From contig NZ_SOAY01000016.1 of the NCBI RefSeq assembly GCF_004364165.1, positions 1 through 64,000 on the forward strand: a stretch of DNA of 64,000 nucleotides. Direction: 5' to 3'. The stretch comes from Maribacter spongiicola. Lineage in GTDB: Bacteria; Bacteroidota; Bacteroidia; Flavobacteriales; Flavobacteriaceae. Each line of letters begins with the position of its first letter. Position 1 is the first letter of the stretch. The translations under genes and the position numbers were made by a program. Positions 37,024 to 44,760 of this stretch are shown in pieces. The notes below the pieces were generated by a model that saw nothing but the letters and a program-made list of their open reading frames with translations, had not been told where the DNA came from and did not search any database.

Positions 37024-39114
37024 TTATGCTTCTGCTAATTCTTGTTCTCTAAATTTTGCTACTGTCTCTAAAAACACCTTAGCATCTTTTATATATGAAT
37101 TTGCAAATTCTTTTGTTGGTTCATTCTGATTCAATTGAAGCACCAGTTTCTCGAATCCGCCTGCAACAGCAATTCTTCCATCGGCAACAAACTTCTCATC
37201 AAAATCTTTAATGATACTTACATGCGTATTCACTTTTGTATTCTCTGATGTTAACATCGCTTTCGCTGAATTCACCATAGAAGAATATGCGTGATAAATA
37301 CTTGCAGACCACTTTTCAGCATCGAACATATCTTGTGCATTCTGTATTTTCTCTTCACTTTCAAAAAGAAGCGTCGCAATTAAATCAATAACCACACCTG
37401 CACATTCACCTACACCGATTGCTTTTTCATAACGCTCTGTATTTCCCCAGTCGATAAAATCTTCCGGCGTTAAATCATCTACAGATGAAAGTGGCGTTAG
37501 AAAATCGTAGAAATACATTTGCCCTTTTTCTTCGTAGTAATCTGGGAACGACAATTCGCCACCGTTAGCATCAAAATCATTTAAGATTAAACGTAATGCT
37601 TCAGGTCCTCTTTTACTTGGCACTTTTACTACTTTATCAGCAAAACGACCTTGACCGTTACCATCTGTGCTACCACCTAACAATACTTGTAATGCCGGAG
37701 CAACTAATTTATCTTTTGTACGAACGGACATTCCTTGGAAACCAATATTTGCCATGTTGTGTTGACCACATGCGTTCATACAACCACTGATCTTTATAAC
37801 AACATCTTCGTTATTAATATAATCAGGGTATTCAGTTTTTATAACTCTTTCTAGTTCTTCTGCAATACCAGTACTGCTGGCAATACCTAAGTTACAGGTA
37901 TCTGTACCAGGACAAGCAGTTATATCTAATGCTTTGTTATAACCTGCTTCGGCAAAACCTAATTTCTTTAATTCCGTATAGAAAAATTCAACATTCTCTT
38001 CTTTTACGAAAGGAATTAAAATGTTTTGACGAAGTGATAAACGAAGCTCACCTGCTGCATATTTCTGTACCAAGTTCGCTAACAAACGTGCTTTATCCGT
38101 ATAGAAATCTCCTAATAAAACTTTAATACCCAAAGCCACATAGCCTGGTTGTTTCTGCGAAACTACATTTGTAGATTTCCATTGTTCAAATTCTTTCGAA
38201 TCTGCTATTTCAACTTTTGGAACTTCTAATTGTGAAACTTTTACCTTAGGATAATCTTCAGGATCAATAGGAAATGTATCAAAAGGAACCGCTGTTTTTT
38301 CTGCAGCTAACAATTCTTTGAATCCGTCCAAACCTAAATCTTTCAACAAGAATTTCATTCTTGCCTTTGCTCTACTCTTACGCTCACCGTAACGATCAAA
38401 AACACGTATAACGGTTTCCATTAACGGAATAATTTGATCTGCAGGCAAAAAGCTATACAATTCATCGGCATGTCTTGGCTGAGAACCTAATCCGCCACCC
38501 AACATCACTTTAAAACCTACTTCTCCATTTTCGATTTTAGCAATAAAGCCTAAATCGTGCATATATGACAAACCAGTATCGGCATCACTCGCTGAGAAAG
38601 AAACCTTAAACTTACGCCCCATTTCTTGAGACACAGGGTTTCTTAAAAAGTATTGAAACAATGCATGTGCATAAGGCGAAACATCAAAAGGTTCATCTAC
38701 ATCTACACCCGCAGTTTCACTTGCCGTTACATTTCGTACCGTGTTACCACATGCTTCCCTTAACGTAATATCGTCTTTCTCCAATTCTGACCATAACTGG
38801 GGAGTCCTATTTAAATCCACATAGTGAATCTGAATATCTTGACGTGTAGTAATATGTAATCTACCGGTAGAATATTCATCGGACACATCACAAATACGTA
38901 GCAATTGTTTAGAAGTCACCTTACCATATGGCAACTTAATGCGGATCATCTGAACCCCTTCTTGACGCTGACCGTAAACACCACGAGCCAAACGTAGGCT
39001 TCTAAATTTCTCCTCATCTAATTTGCCGCCATGGAACTCATGAATCTTGCGTTCCAGTTCTAAAATATCTTTAGCAACTACTTGATTCTCTATTTCTGTT
39101 CTAAAACTTTGCAT
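37024..39114 (-). CDS. Ferredoxin-type sulfite reductase with C-terminal helical extension
   Basis: Reduces sulfite to sulfide with six electrons. From the ATG at 39114 (MQSFRTEIE) it is 696 residues; the upstream TTG/ATG extension to 39153 is repeat-derived. Siroheme/4Fe4S ligands are visible as CPGTDTCNLG and GCMNACGQH, and the RLHITTRQDIQIHYVDL motif of the family is present. The last 140 residues or so (FESEEKIQNAQDMFDAEKWSASIYHAYSS region) form a helical HEPN-like domain not found in the standard enzyme. Nitrite reduction cannot be excluded, but the cys neighbours favour sulfite. Confidence 0.92.
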   Translation of the reverse strand: MQSFRTEIENQVVAKDILELERKIHEFHGGKLDEEKFRSLRLARGVYGQRQEGVQMIRIKLPYGKVTSKQLLRICDVSDEYSTGRLHITTRQDIQIHYVDLNRTPQLWSELEKDDITLREACGNTVRNVTASETAGVDVDEPFDVSPYAHALFQYFLRNPVSQEMGRKFKVSFSASDADTGLSYMHDLGFIAKIENGEVGFKVMLGGGLGSQPRHADELYSFLPADQIIPLMETVIRVFDRYGERKSRAKARMKFLLKDLGLDGFKELLAAEKTAVPFDTFPIDPEDYPKVKVSQLEVPKVEIADSKEFEQWKSTNVVSQKQPGYVALGIKVLLGDFYTDKARLLANLVQKYAAGELRLSLRQNILIPFVKEENVEFFYTELKKLGFAEAGYNKALDITACPGTDTCNLGIASSTGIAEELERVIKTEYPDYINNEDVVIKISGCMNACGQHNMANIGFQGMSVRTKDKLVAPALQVLLGGSTDGNGQGRFADKVVKVPSKRGPEALRLILNDFDANGGELSFPDYYEEKGQMYFYDFLTPLSSVDDLTPEDFIDWGNTERYEKAIGVGECAGVVIDLIATLLFESEEKIQNAQDMFDAEKWSASIYHAYSSMVNSAKAMLTSENTKVNTHVSIIKDFDEKFVADGRIAVAGGFEKLVLQLNQNEPTKEFANSYIKDAKVFLETVAKFREQELAEA

Positions 39115-39120
39115 ATTGTA

Positions 39121-39150
39121 GCCCCTCCTAACCTCCCCAAAAGGGAGGAA
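39121..39150. repeat. Family D hairpin repeat
   Basis: AGCCCCTCCTAACCTCCCCA, then AAAGGGAGGAAC. It lies just upstream of the sulfite reductase start and resembles 39247-39270 and 36939-36963. Confidence 0.65.
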
Positions 39151-39246
39151 CACTTACTCGGGTAAAAACAAGCGTTATTATTAATTAATTACTTTACTAT
39201 ACCTATAGACTTACTATACTAATTAAAATATGATGCCTATTTTGAA

Positions 39247-39270
39247 TTCCCCCTTTGGGGGCTAGGGGCT
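39247..39270. repeat. Family D hairpin repeat
   Basis: TTCCCCCTTTGGGGG followed by CTAGGGGCT, ending two bases before the cysN stop codon at 39273. The hairpin may also attenuate transcription between cysN and the sulfite reductase gene. Confidence 0.7.
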
Positions 39271-39272
39271 TT

Positions 39273-40520
39273 TTATTGTATAAATCCCGCCCCTACGGTA
39301 CTATTCGATTTCGTATCAATCAATATAAATGAACCGTTTGTTCTATGATTCTTAAACTGATCGTAGAAAATTGGCTTATTTAAACGGAAACTAACCTGGG
39401 CAATATCATTCATACCCAATGCATCGGTTTCTGAATCGATACCTGAATAATCAGGAGCTATCTTATGATGTACTTGTTCTACTTTTGCCAATACTTTATT
39501 GACACCGTGTTGTACGATATATTTATTACCAGCAGCTAACGGCAATGAATCCATCCAAGAAATAGTAGCAGTAAATTGCTTATCAACCGTTGGTAAATCA
39601 TTAGCCTTCACTAACATATCACCACGACTTAAATTAATTTCATCGTCTAACGTAATTGTAACCGACGAACGCCTTGATGCTGTTTTATATTTTTTATCGT
39701 GGAAATAAATTTCCTTTATAGTTGAACGTGTTTGCGATGGAAGCGCTACTACCTCATCACCTACACTTAACTCACCTCCATACACTTTACCTGCGAATCC
39801 TCTAAAATCATGATGCTCATCTGTCTTCGGACGGATAACATATTGCACCGGGAAACGTGGCGTACCTGCATTGAAAATATCTTTTCTATCCAACGCTTCA
39901 AAATGTTCTAACAAAGTCGGACCTGTATACCAAGGTGTCTTGTCTGTTTTATTTACTACGTTATCACCTTTCAATGCACTTACAGGAATGAAGGTTATTT
40001 TCTGATCTTGATAGTCTCTTTTCGCCATCAACTCCTCAAAATCAGCCTTAATAGCGTTGTAAGTTTCCTCTGAATAGTCCACCAAATCCATCTTATTAAT
40101 AGCTACTACAACATCTTTAATGCGCAGTAAATTATTGATAAAAAAGTGTCTATTCGTTTGTTCGATTACACCCTTACGTGCATCTATCAATATAATTGCC
40201 GCTTGAGATGTAGATGCACCTGTAACCATGTTACGGGTATATTCCACATGCCCAGGTGTATCTGCTATAATGTAACTTTTCTTTGCCGTGGAAAAATAGA
40301 TATGAGCCACATCTATGGTAATACCTTGCTCTCGTTCTGCTACCAAACCATCTGTTGCCAAAGAGAAATCTAAATAATCGTACCCCTTTTGCTTACTGGT
40401 TTTTTCTATTGCTTCTAACTTATCGCTGGTCAAAGATTTTGTATCGTAAAGCATTCTCCCTATCAAGGTGCTTTTACCATCATCTACACTACCTGCCGTT
40501 GCTATTTTTAGTACTTCCAA
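39273..40520 (-). CDS. cysN: Sulfate adenylyltransferase subunit 1 (GTPase)
   Basis: The 415-residue GTPase that drives APS formation by CysD. It has GSVDDGKST (P-loop, about 10-18), DTPGH, and NKMD (G4), followed by EF-Tu-like domains 2 and 3. It ends without an APS-kinase domain, so it is not a CysNC fusion. The start codon is TTG, abutting a heptad array; no in-frame ATG is available nearby, while MEVLKIATAGS is the expected N-terminus. Confidence 0.94.
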   Translation of the reverse strand: MEVLKIATAGSVDDGKSTLIGRMLYDTKSLTSDKLEAIEKTSKQKGYDYLDFSLATDGLVAEREQGITIDVAHIYFSTAKKSYIIADTPGHVEYTRNMVTGASTSQAAIILIDARKGVIEQTNRHFFINNLLRIKDVVVAINKMDLVDYSEETYNAIKADFEELMAKRDYQDQKITFIPVSALKGDNVVNKTDKTPWYTGPTLLEHFEALDRKDIFNAGTPRFPVQYVIRPKTDEHHDFRGFAGKVYGGELSVGDEVVALPSQTRSTIKEIYFHDKKYKTASRRSSVTITLDDEINLSRGDMLVKANDLPTVDKQFTATISWMDSLPLAAGNKYIVQHGVNKVLAKVEQVHHKIAPDYSGIDSETDALGMNDIAQVSFRLNKPIFYDQFKNHRTNGSFILIDTKSNSTVGAGFIQ

Positions 40521-40521
40521 T

Positions 40522-40601
40522 TTCGTTGTTCGTTGTTGGTTGTTCGTTGTTGGTTTTGTTCGCTATTTACTATCAACGAACAACCAACAACCATCAACCA
40601 T
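40522..40601. repeat. Inverted pair of TTSGTTG heptad arrays between cysD and cysN
   Basis: Left arm 40522-40556: TTCGTTG, TTCGTTG, TTGGTTG, TTCGTTG, TTGGTTT. Right arm 40574-40601: CAACGAA, CAACCAA, CAACCAT, CAACCAT. The arms are complementary at 24 of 27 aligned positions. The pair fills the whole gap between the cysD stop (40603) and the cysN TTG start (40520). Confidence 0.9.
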
Positions 40602-40602
40602 A

Positions 40603-41553
40603 TTAAAAATATCCTTGTTGTTTTCTTTTCTCCATTGCAGCTTCTGAACGTTTGTCGTCTATACGTGCACCACGTTCAGAAATAGATGAATCTCTAATTT
40701 CTTCTACCACTTTATCAATAGTTTCCGCATCTGAAAGTACTGCTGCGGTACAAGACATATCGCCTACCGTACGGAAACGAACCAATCTTTCTTCTACAAC
40801 CTCATCTTCTTCTCTAAATACAATACCGTCTTCTGCAGACCATATCATACCATCTCTTAAGAAAGTTTTACGTTTGTGTGCGAAGTAAATTGAAGGAATT
40901 TCAATTTGCTCTTCTTTAATATAAGACCATACGTCTAATTCTGTCCAGTTAGATATTGGAAAAACACGTACATTCTGACCCAATTCTATTTGTCCGTTTA
41001 ACATATCGAACAACTCTGGGCGTTGGTTACGCTCATCCCACTGTCCAAAATCATCACGAACAGAGAAAATACGTTCTTTAGCACGTGCCTTTTCTTCATC
41101 TCTACGCGCACCACCAATACAAGCATCGAACTTAAATTCTTCGATTGCATCTAATAACGTTGTTGTCTGAAGACTATTTCTACTTGAGTATCTACCTGAC
41201 TCTTCTTTTACCTTACCTTGATCGATTGAATCTTGCACATTACGCACAATCAATTCTAACCCTAACTCTTCTACCAATCTATCTCTAAACTCGATAGTTT
41301 CAGGAAAGTTATGACCCGTATCAATGTGCATTAATGGGAATGGAATTTTCGATGGCCAAAATGCTTTTTGAGCCAAACGAACCAATGTAATCGAATCTTT
41401 TCCTCCTGAAAACAAAAGAACCGGCTTCTCGAACTGAGCAGCAACTTCTCTTATAATATAAATTGCTTCATTTTCAAGGGCATTTATATGAGAGGTATCT
41501 TTTAAAAGTTCTATGGATGGGGTTACTTCCAATTCCGTACTTGTATTACTCAT
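40603..41553 (-). CDS. cysD: Sulfate adenylyltransferase subunit 2
   Basis: The 316-residue PP-loop enzyme that adenylates sulfate to APS. Landmarks: LLFSGGKDSITLVRLAQKAF, HIDTGHNFPETIEFRD, DACIGGARRDEEKARAKER, and NWTELDVWSYIKEE. The N-terminal 20 residues or so (STELEVTPSIELLKD) extend slightly beyond the usual start. In the cysH-cysD-cysN run. Confidence 0.95.
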   Translation of the reverse strand: MSNTSTELEVTPSIELLKDTSHINALENEAIYIIREVAAQFEKPVLLFSGGKDSITLVRLAQKAFWPSKIPFPLMHIDTGHNFPETIEFRDRLVEELGLELIVRNVQDSIDQGKVKEESGRYSSRNSLQTTTLLDAIEEFKFDACIGGARRDEEKARAKERIFSVRDDFGQWDERNQRPELFDMLNGQIELGQNVRVFPISNWTELDVWSYIKEEQIEIPSIYFAHKRKTFLRDGMIWSAEDGIVFREEDEVVEERLVRFRTVGDMSCTAAVLSDAETIDKVVEEIRDSSISERGARIDDKRSEAAMEKRKQQGYF

Positions 41554-41601
41554 TCTATATTTTCTTAGATAAATTATCTTATTCTTTTCTACAACCGCTG
41601 A

Positions 41602-42225
41602 TTAACTATGCAATCCGCATTCTCTATTTTCTAACACCTTAGTTGGGTCAAAATAGTTATGCTCGTTCGGTAGCTTATATTTTCTTAAATAGGCATCTAA
41701 TTGTGTATCGTTCCAGTGGTAAAACGGACTCACCTTCAACACGCCGTCTTTGCTTAGACTTAAAATATCTAAACTATCGCGGTGTGCAGTCTGCCCTTTT
41801 CTTAGGTTCGTAAACCAAACATCTGGCTTAAATTCCGCCATAGCTCTTTTAAAAGGCTCCAACTTAACTTGCTCCGTAAATAACGCATGTCTGGGATCAT
41901 CAATTTGAGGAATACCCATAACAGCATCTCTATGCGCAGTAGTTTGTTTTGGTACAAACAATTTTACGTTCAAATTCAACTTGTTGATTATCTCATCTGC
42001 ATGTTTGTACGTTTTCGGAGTATTGTAACCCGTATCGCACCATACTACAGGAATATCTTTTTTTACACCAGATACCGCATGTAAAATAGCTACTTCATAT
42101 GGTCTGAAGTTTGTTGTTACTACGGGAGTTTCTGCATGCTTTACTGCCCAAGAAATAATTTCTTCTGGCGGTATACCTTTAAATTGAATGTTCAACTTCT
42201 GAACTTGTGCTTCTGTCAATGCCAT
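41602..42225 (-). CDS. cysH: Phosphoadenylyl-/adenylyl-sulfate reductase
   Basis: Reduces activated sulfate to sulfite with thioredoxin. A 207-residue PP-loop protein with WCDTGYNTPKTY, WFTNLRKGQTAHRD and the C-terminal catalytic ECGLH motif. Its only cysteines are in VVWCDTG and RECGLH, so the paired Cys for the 4Fe4S cluster of typical APS reductases are missing. That is the PAPS-reductase pattern, yet no APS kinase gene is in this operon. It follows the DUF2061 gene by 14 bases. Confidence 0.92.
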   Translation of the reverse strand: MALTEAQVQKLNIQFKGIPPEEIISWAVKHAETPVVTTNFRPYEVAILHAVSGVKKDIPVVWCDTGYNTPKTYKHADEIINKLNLNVKLFVPKQTTAHRDAVMGIPQIDDPRHALFTEQVKLEPFKRAMAEFKPDVWFTNLRKGQTAHRDSLDILSLSKDGVLKVSPFYHWNDTQLDAYLRKYKLPNEHNYFDPTKVLENRECGLHS

Positions 42226-42239
42226 AATCCTTTTCTTTA

Positions 42240-42503
42240 TTATTTACCCCACTTTACTAAATTCCAAAAACGCTCGTGAAAGAAATACAATATCATTTTT
42301 GTTACAAAATCTATAGAGGCTATTGATGCTGCTACCGAAAACTCACCCGTAAGTATATAAGATATAATTAACGTATCTACCGTACCTATTACTCTCCAAC
42401 TGAAAGCCTTGGCAATACTACGAATTGGCTTTTCAGATGTTTTATCATCTTGATACGTAGTTTTGTTTTCCTTTTTATTTAATATAAGTTGATCTGCAAT
42501 CAT
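42240..42503 (-). CDS. DUF2061 membrane protein
   Basis: An 87-residue protein with two membrane segments and the DUF2061 signature (RSIAKAFSWRVIGTVDTLIISYI, FVTKMILYFFHERFWN). Such proteins are recurrently placed with cysH/cysD genes, and a role linked to sulfate or sulfite movement has been supposed but, to my knowledge, not proven. First gene of the cys run, directly downstream of the candidate promoter and operators. Confidence 0.9.
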   Translation of the reverse strand: MIADQLILNKKENKTTYQDDKTSEKPIRSIAKAFSWRVIGTVDTLIISYILTGEFSVAASIASIDFVTKMILYFFHERFWNLVKWGK

Positions 42504-42521
42504 CTTTTACTTCATTTTTAT

Positions 42522-42541
42522 TACCCTACTAATTTAATAGA
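42522..42541. promoter_or_regulatory. Candidate operator 1 of the cys operon
   Basis: TACCCTACTAATTTAATAGA matches operator 2 (42601-42620) at 16 of 20 positions. Its 15-bp core CTACTAATTTAATAG is palindromic at 12 of 15 positions. It overlaps the predicted transcription start, so binding there would repress. Confidence 0.65.
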
Positions 42542-42546
42542 GTTTT

Positions 42547-42554
42547 CAAAAATA
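42547..42554 (-). promoter_or_regulatory. Candidate -7 box of the cys operon
   Basis: TATTTTTG on the minus strand matches TANNTTTG and lies 44 bases upstream of the DUF2061 start. No good -33 TTTG was seen at the usual spacing. Confidence 0.55.
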
Positions 42555-42600
42555 GTATTATTTTCCAATGTAGTCGCTCATATTTTAGATAAATTTCATT

Positions 42601-42620
42601 TACCCTATAGATTTAGTAGA
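42601..42620. promoter_or_regulatory. Candidate operator 2 of the cys operon
   Basis: TACCCTATAGATTTAGTAGA is a direct repeat of operator 1, 79 bases upstream of it (about 7.5 helical turns). It lies between the cys promoter and the Rrf2 gene. Confidence 0.6.
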
Positions 42621-42703
42621 TTATTAACAAAAGAGCATGAAAAATTCATATTTCGCAATGAATTGTGTTACTGCAAAATAAAGATTTGATAAAATGATGA
42701 AAT

Positions 42704-43114
42704 TTACGAGATGATATCCTTTAATGTATTATTTCGATATACATCTAACGCACTATCACGCACTTGCAGCATTAGCTTATGAACCGAACAGGTGTTTTCA
42801 TCTGGACAGTCATCACAAGTTTCATAGAAATTAAGACTTACACAAGGCACCATGGCAATTGGTCCTTCTAAAACCCTCATAACATCTGTCATAGATATTT
42901 CTTCTGGAGATTTTATTAAATAATAACCACCTCCTTTGCCTTTTTTTGAGCCTAAGAATCCTGTTTTTCTTAAACTCAAGAGTATACTCTCCAAGAATTT
43001 CTGGGAGATGTTCTCCTTTTCAGCGATTTCTGAAATTTGAACTGGTTTTTTATCTGGCTGTGCCGCTAAATAGGCCAATGCTTTTAAACCATATTTTGTC
43101 TTTTTCGAGAGCAT
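42704..43114 (-). CDS. Rrf2-family transcriptional regulator
   Basis: 136 residues from the ATG at 43114 (MLSKKTKYGLKAL); the longer frame to 43171 adds a hydrophobic stretch foreign to the family. An N-terminal winged helix (ISEIAEKENISQKFLESILLSLRKTGFLGSKKGKGGGY) is followed by a Cys-rich region, CVSLNFYETCDDCPDENTC, that could bind an iron-sulfur cluster as in IscR. Its position upstream of the cys operon suggests a CymR-like role in sulfur control, acting at 42522-42541 and 42601-42620; that is inferred. Confidence 0.92.
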   Translation of the reverse strand: MLSKKTKYGLKALAYLAAQPDKKPVQISEIAEKENISQKFLESILLSLRKTGFLGSKKGKGGGYYLIKSPEEISMTDVMRVLEGPIAMVPCVSLNFYETCDDCPDENTCSVHKLMLQVRDSALDVYRNNTLKDIIS

Positions 43115-43201
43115 AATGCTAAGATAGCCAAATAAAAAAATATACATCAAATACTTGAACCAACAAAACATCGTTATACATTTTCAACCATTAAATTAAT
43201 T

Positions 43202-43729
43202 ATGAAAAAAGTATTCTTATTATCGATTATCGCACTATCATTGGTCTTCACATCTTGTTCAAATGATGAAGATGCTGTTTCAAATGCTAACGAGAGTGAA
43301 ATTATAGGCACATGGAATTTAACCGCACTTGAAACTAAAGATGGAAAATCGAATACCGATTTTGATGGAAATTCTATAGAAACCACTTTCTCTTCTGTTG
43401 GAAAAGATTTTGACACCATAATCACTTTTTCTGAGGATCCACAGAATGTTACTAGCGAAGGTTCATACACGACTATATTAACTACAACCTTTATGGGCGA
43501 GTCTCAATCTGAAGAAATAGAAGGCGATGATTTTTTTCAGTCTGACAAATGGAGATTAGATGGCAGCACATTATATTTTGTTTCTGCTGACGGAGAAGAA
43601 ATCGGTTTGACTATTACAGAGCTAACAGATTCTAAAATGAATCTTAAATACGATTTAAATGATACTGTTGAGGTTTTTGGAGGTACTACCACTGTTAGTG
43701 CTACTTATACAATGACGTTAAGTAAATAG
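43202..43729 (+). CDS. Lipocalin-like lipoprotein
   Basis: A 175-residue protein with a lipoprotein signal (FTSCS, Cys about 19) and a beta-rich body beginning IIGTWNLTALE, the usual opening of Bacteroidota lipocalin-like lipoproteins. The ligand is unknown. It is transcribed divergently from the Rrf2 gene and ends before a strong terminator. Confidence 0.8.
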   Translation: MKKVFLLSIIALSLVFTSCSNDEDAVSNANESEIIGTWNLTALETKDGKSNTDFDGNSIETTFSSVGKDFDTIITFSEDPQNVTSEGSYTTILTTTFMGESQSEEIEGDDFFQSDKWRLDGSTLYFVSADGEEIGLTITELTDSKMNLKYDLNDTVEVFGGTTTVSATYTMTLSK

Positions 43730-43750
43730 ACATAATGTTTATACATATTT

Positions 43751-43783
43751 AAATGCCCGGTATATACCGGGCATTTTTTGTTT
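43751..43783 (+). terminator. Intrinsic terminator
   Basis: AAATGCCCGGTATA and TATACCGGGCATTT make a near-perfect hairpin followed by a T-run, 22 bases after the lipoprotein stop. Confidence 0.9.
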
Positions 43784-43860
43784 CTATCAAAAGCTCAAAT
43801 CCATATAATAAATATTGAATTTCATATTTTAATAGTAATACTATCAATAATTAATACTTT

Positions 43861-43887
43861 AACTATTATTTATGAATAGTAATAGTT
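43861..43887. promoter_or_regulatory. Inverted repeat upstream of the carbonic anhydrase gene
   Basis: AACTATTA (43861-43868) and TAATAGTT (43880-43887) form an 8-bp dyad with 11 bases between the arms. It ends 20 bases before a perfect -7 box, where an activator or repressor might sit. Confidence 0.45.
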
Positions 43888-43907
43888 TCATTTTGGGTTT
43901 TGCTATT

Positions 43908-43915
43908 TACATTTG
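43908..43915 (+). promoter_or_regulatory. Candidate -7 box of the carbonic anhydrase gene
   Basis: TACATTTG is a perfect TANNTTTG match, 18 bases before the ATG at 43933. A -33 TTTG is not in standard spacing. Confidence 0.55.
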
Positions 43916-43932
43916 CTAAGAATTAAATAACG

Positions 43933-44670
43933 ATGATTATGAGACAAAATTTAGTATTACTTGTTAGCTTACTCGCATTTTCAACCACCATGACCTCGCA
44001 ACAATCTGAAAGCGAAACAATTGAGATAGACAAAAGTAAAATTCTGGTAGAATCGGTACTTTCTGCAGAGGAACAGGCAGCATTAACACCTTTAGATGTA
44101 TTTAATAGTTTATCAGCAGGAAATGAAAGATTTGTAATGAGCGACCTTACTGCTAGAGACCATTCTATGCAAATTAGAGAAAGTGCAGAATCTCAATATC
44201 CAAAAGCAATAGTTCTTTCATGTGTTGACAGTAGAGTACCTGTAGAGGATGTTTTTGACAAAGGAATTGGTGATATTTTCGTTGCTCGTGTGGCAGGGAA
44301 TTTTATTAACGATGATATTCTTGGTAGTATGGAATTTGCAACCAAAGTGGCGGGTGCAAAACTAATACTAGTTTTAGGTCATGAAAATTGTGTAGCAATT
44401 CATGCTGCAATAGATGGCGCTGAGTTAGGTCATATTACCAAAATGTTAAAAAACATAGAACCAGCCGTAAAAATGTCAACTAAATCGGAAGGGCCTAGAA
44501 CTTCTAAAAATAGATTGCTGGTACATGAGGTTAGTGAAAATAATGTTCGAGTAGCTATCGATAAAATAAAAAAGGATAGCCCCATACTTAACGAGATGAT
44601 GAACAAAGGCGAAATAGATATTAGAGGTGCCGTTTATGACATGGATACCGGAGTGGTCAATTTTCTTTAA
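43933..44670 (+). CDS. Exported beta-class carbonic anhydrase
   Basis: Interconverts CO2 and bicarbonate. The 245-residue protein has an N-terminal signal peptide (about 1-25) followed by a beta-class domain: Zn ligands in LSCVDSRVP (Cys, Asp/Arg dyad) and LGHENCVAI (His, Cys), plus VARVAGNFIND. The signal places it in the periplasm, unlike the usual cytoplasmic beta enzymes. Single gene with its own -7 box and terminator. Confidence 0.92.
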   Translation: MIMRQNLVLLVSLLAFSTTMTSQQSESETIEIDKSKILVESVLSAEEQAALTPLDVFNSLSAGNERFVMSDLTARDHSMQIRESAESQYPKAIVLSCVDSRVPVEDVFDKGIGDIFVARVAGNFINDDILGSMEFATKVAGAKLILVLGHENCVAIHAAIDGAELGHITKMLKNIEPAVKMSTKSEGPRTSKNRLLVHEVSENNVRVAIDKIKKDSPILNEMMNKGEIDIRGAVYDMDTGVVNFL

Positions 44671-44689
44671 AACATAAAATTATAAATCA

Positions 44690-44725
44690 AAGAGCCCTTT
44701 CTCTGCAAAAAGGGCTTTTGTTATT
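44690..44725 (+). terminator. Intrinsic terminator
   Basis: AGCCCTTT and AAAGGGCT form a stem followed by a T-rich tail, about 20 bases after the carbonic anhydrase stop; between convergent genes. Confidence 0.82.
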
Positions 44726-44760
44726 TTTATGAACACCTACCAAAACAGTCTATTCTTATA

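Noticed and set aside
41740..41790. LSLSKDG in CysH as a possible repeat-derived insertion
   Set aside because: The residues resemble those coded by palindrome-type repeats, but the DNA does not match any repeat here and the length agrees with normal CysH alignment at RANLPVLAIQRGVFKV.
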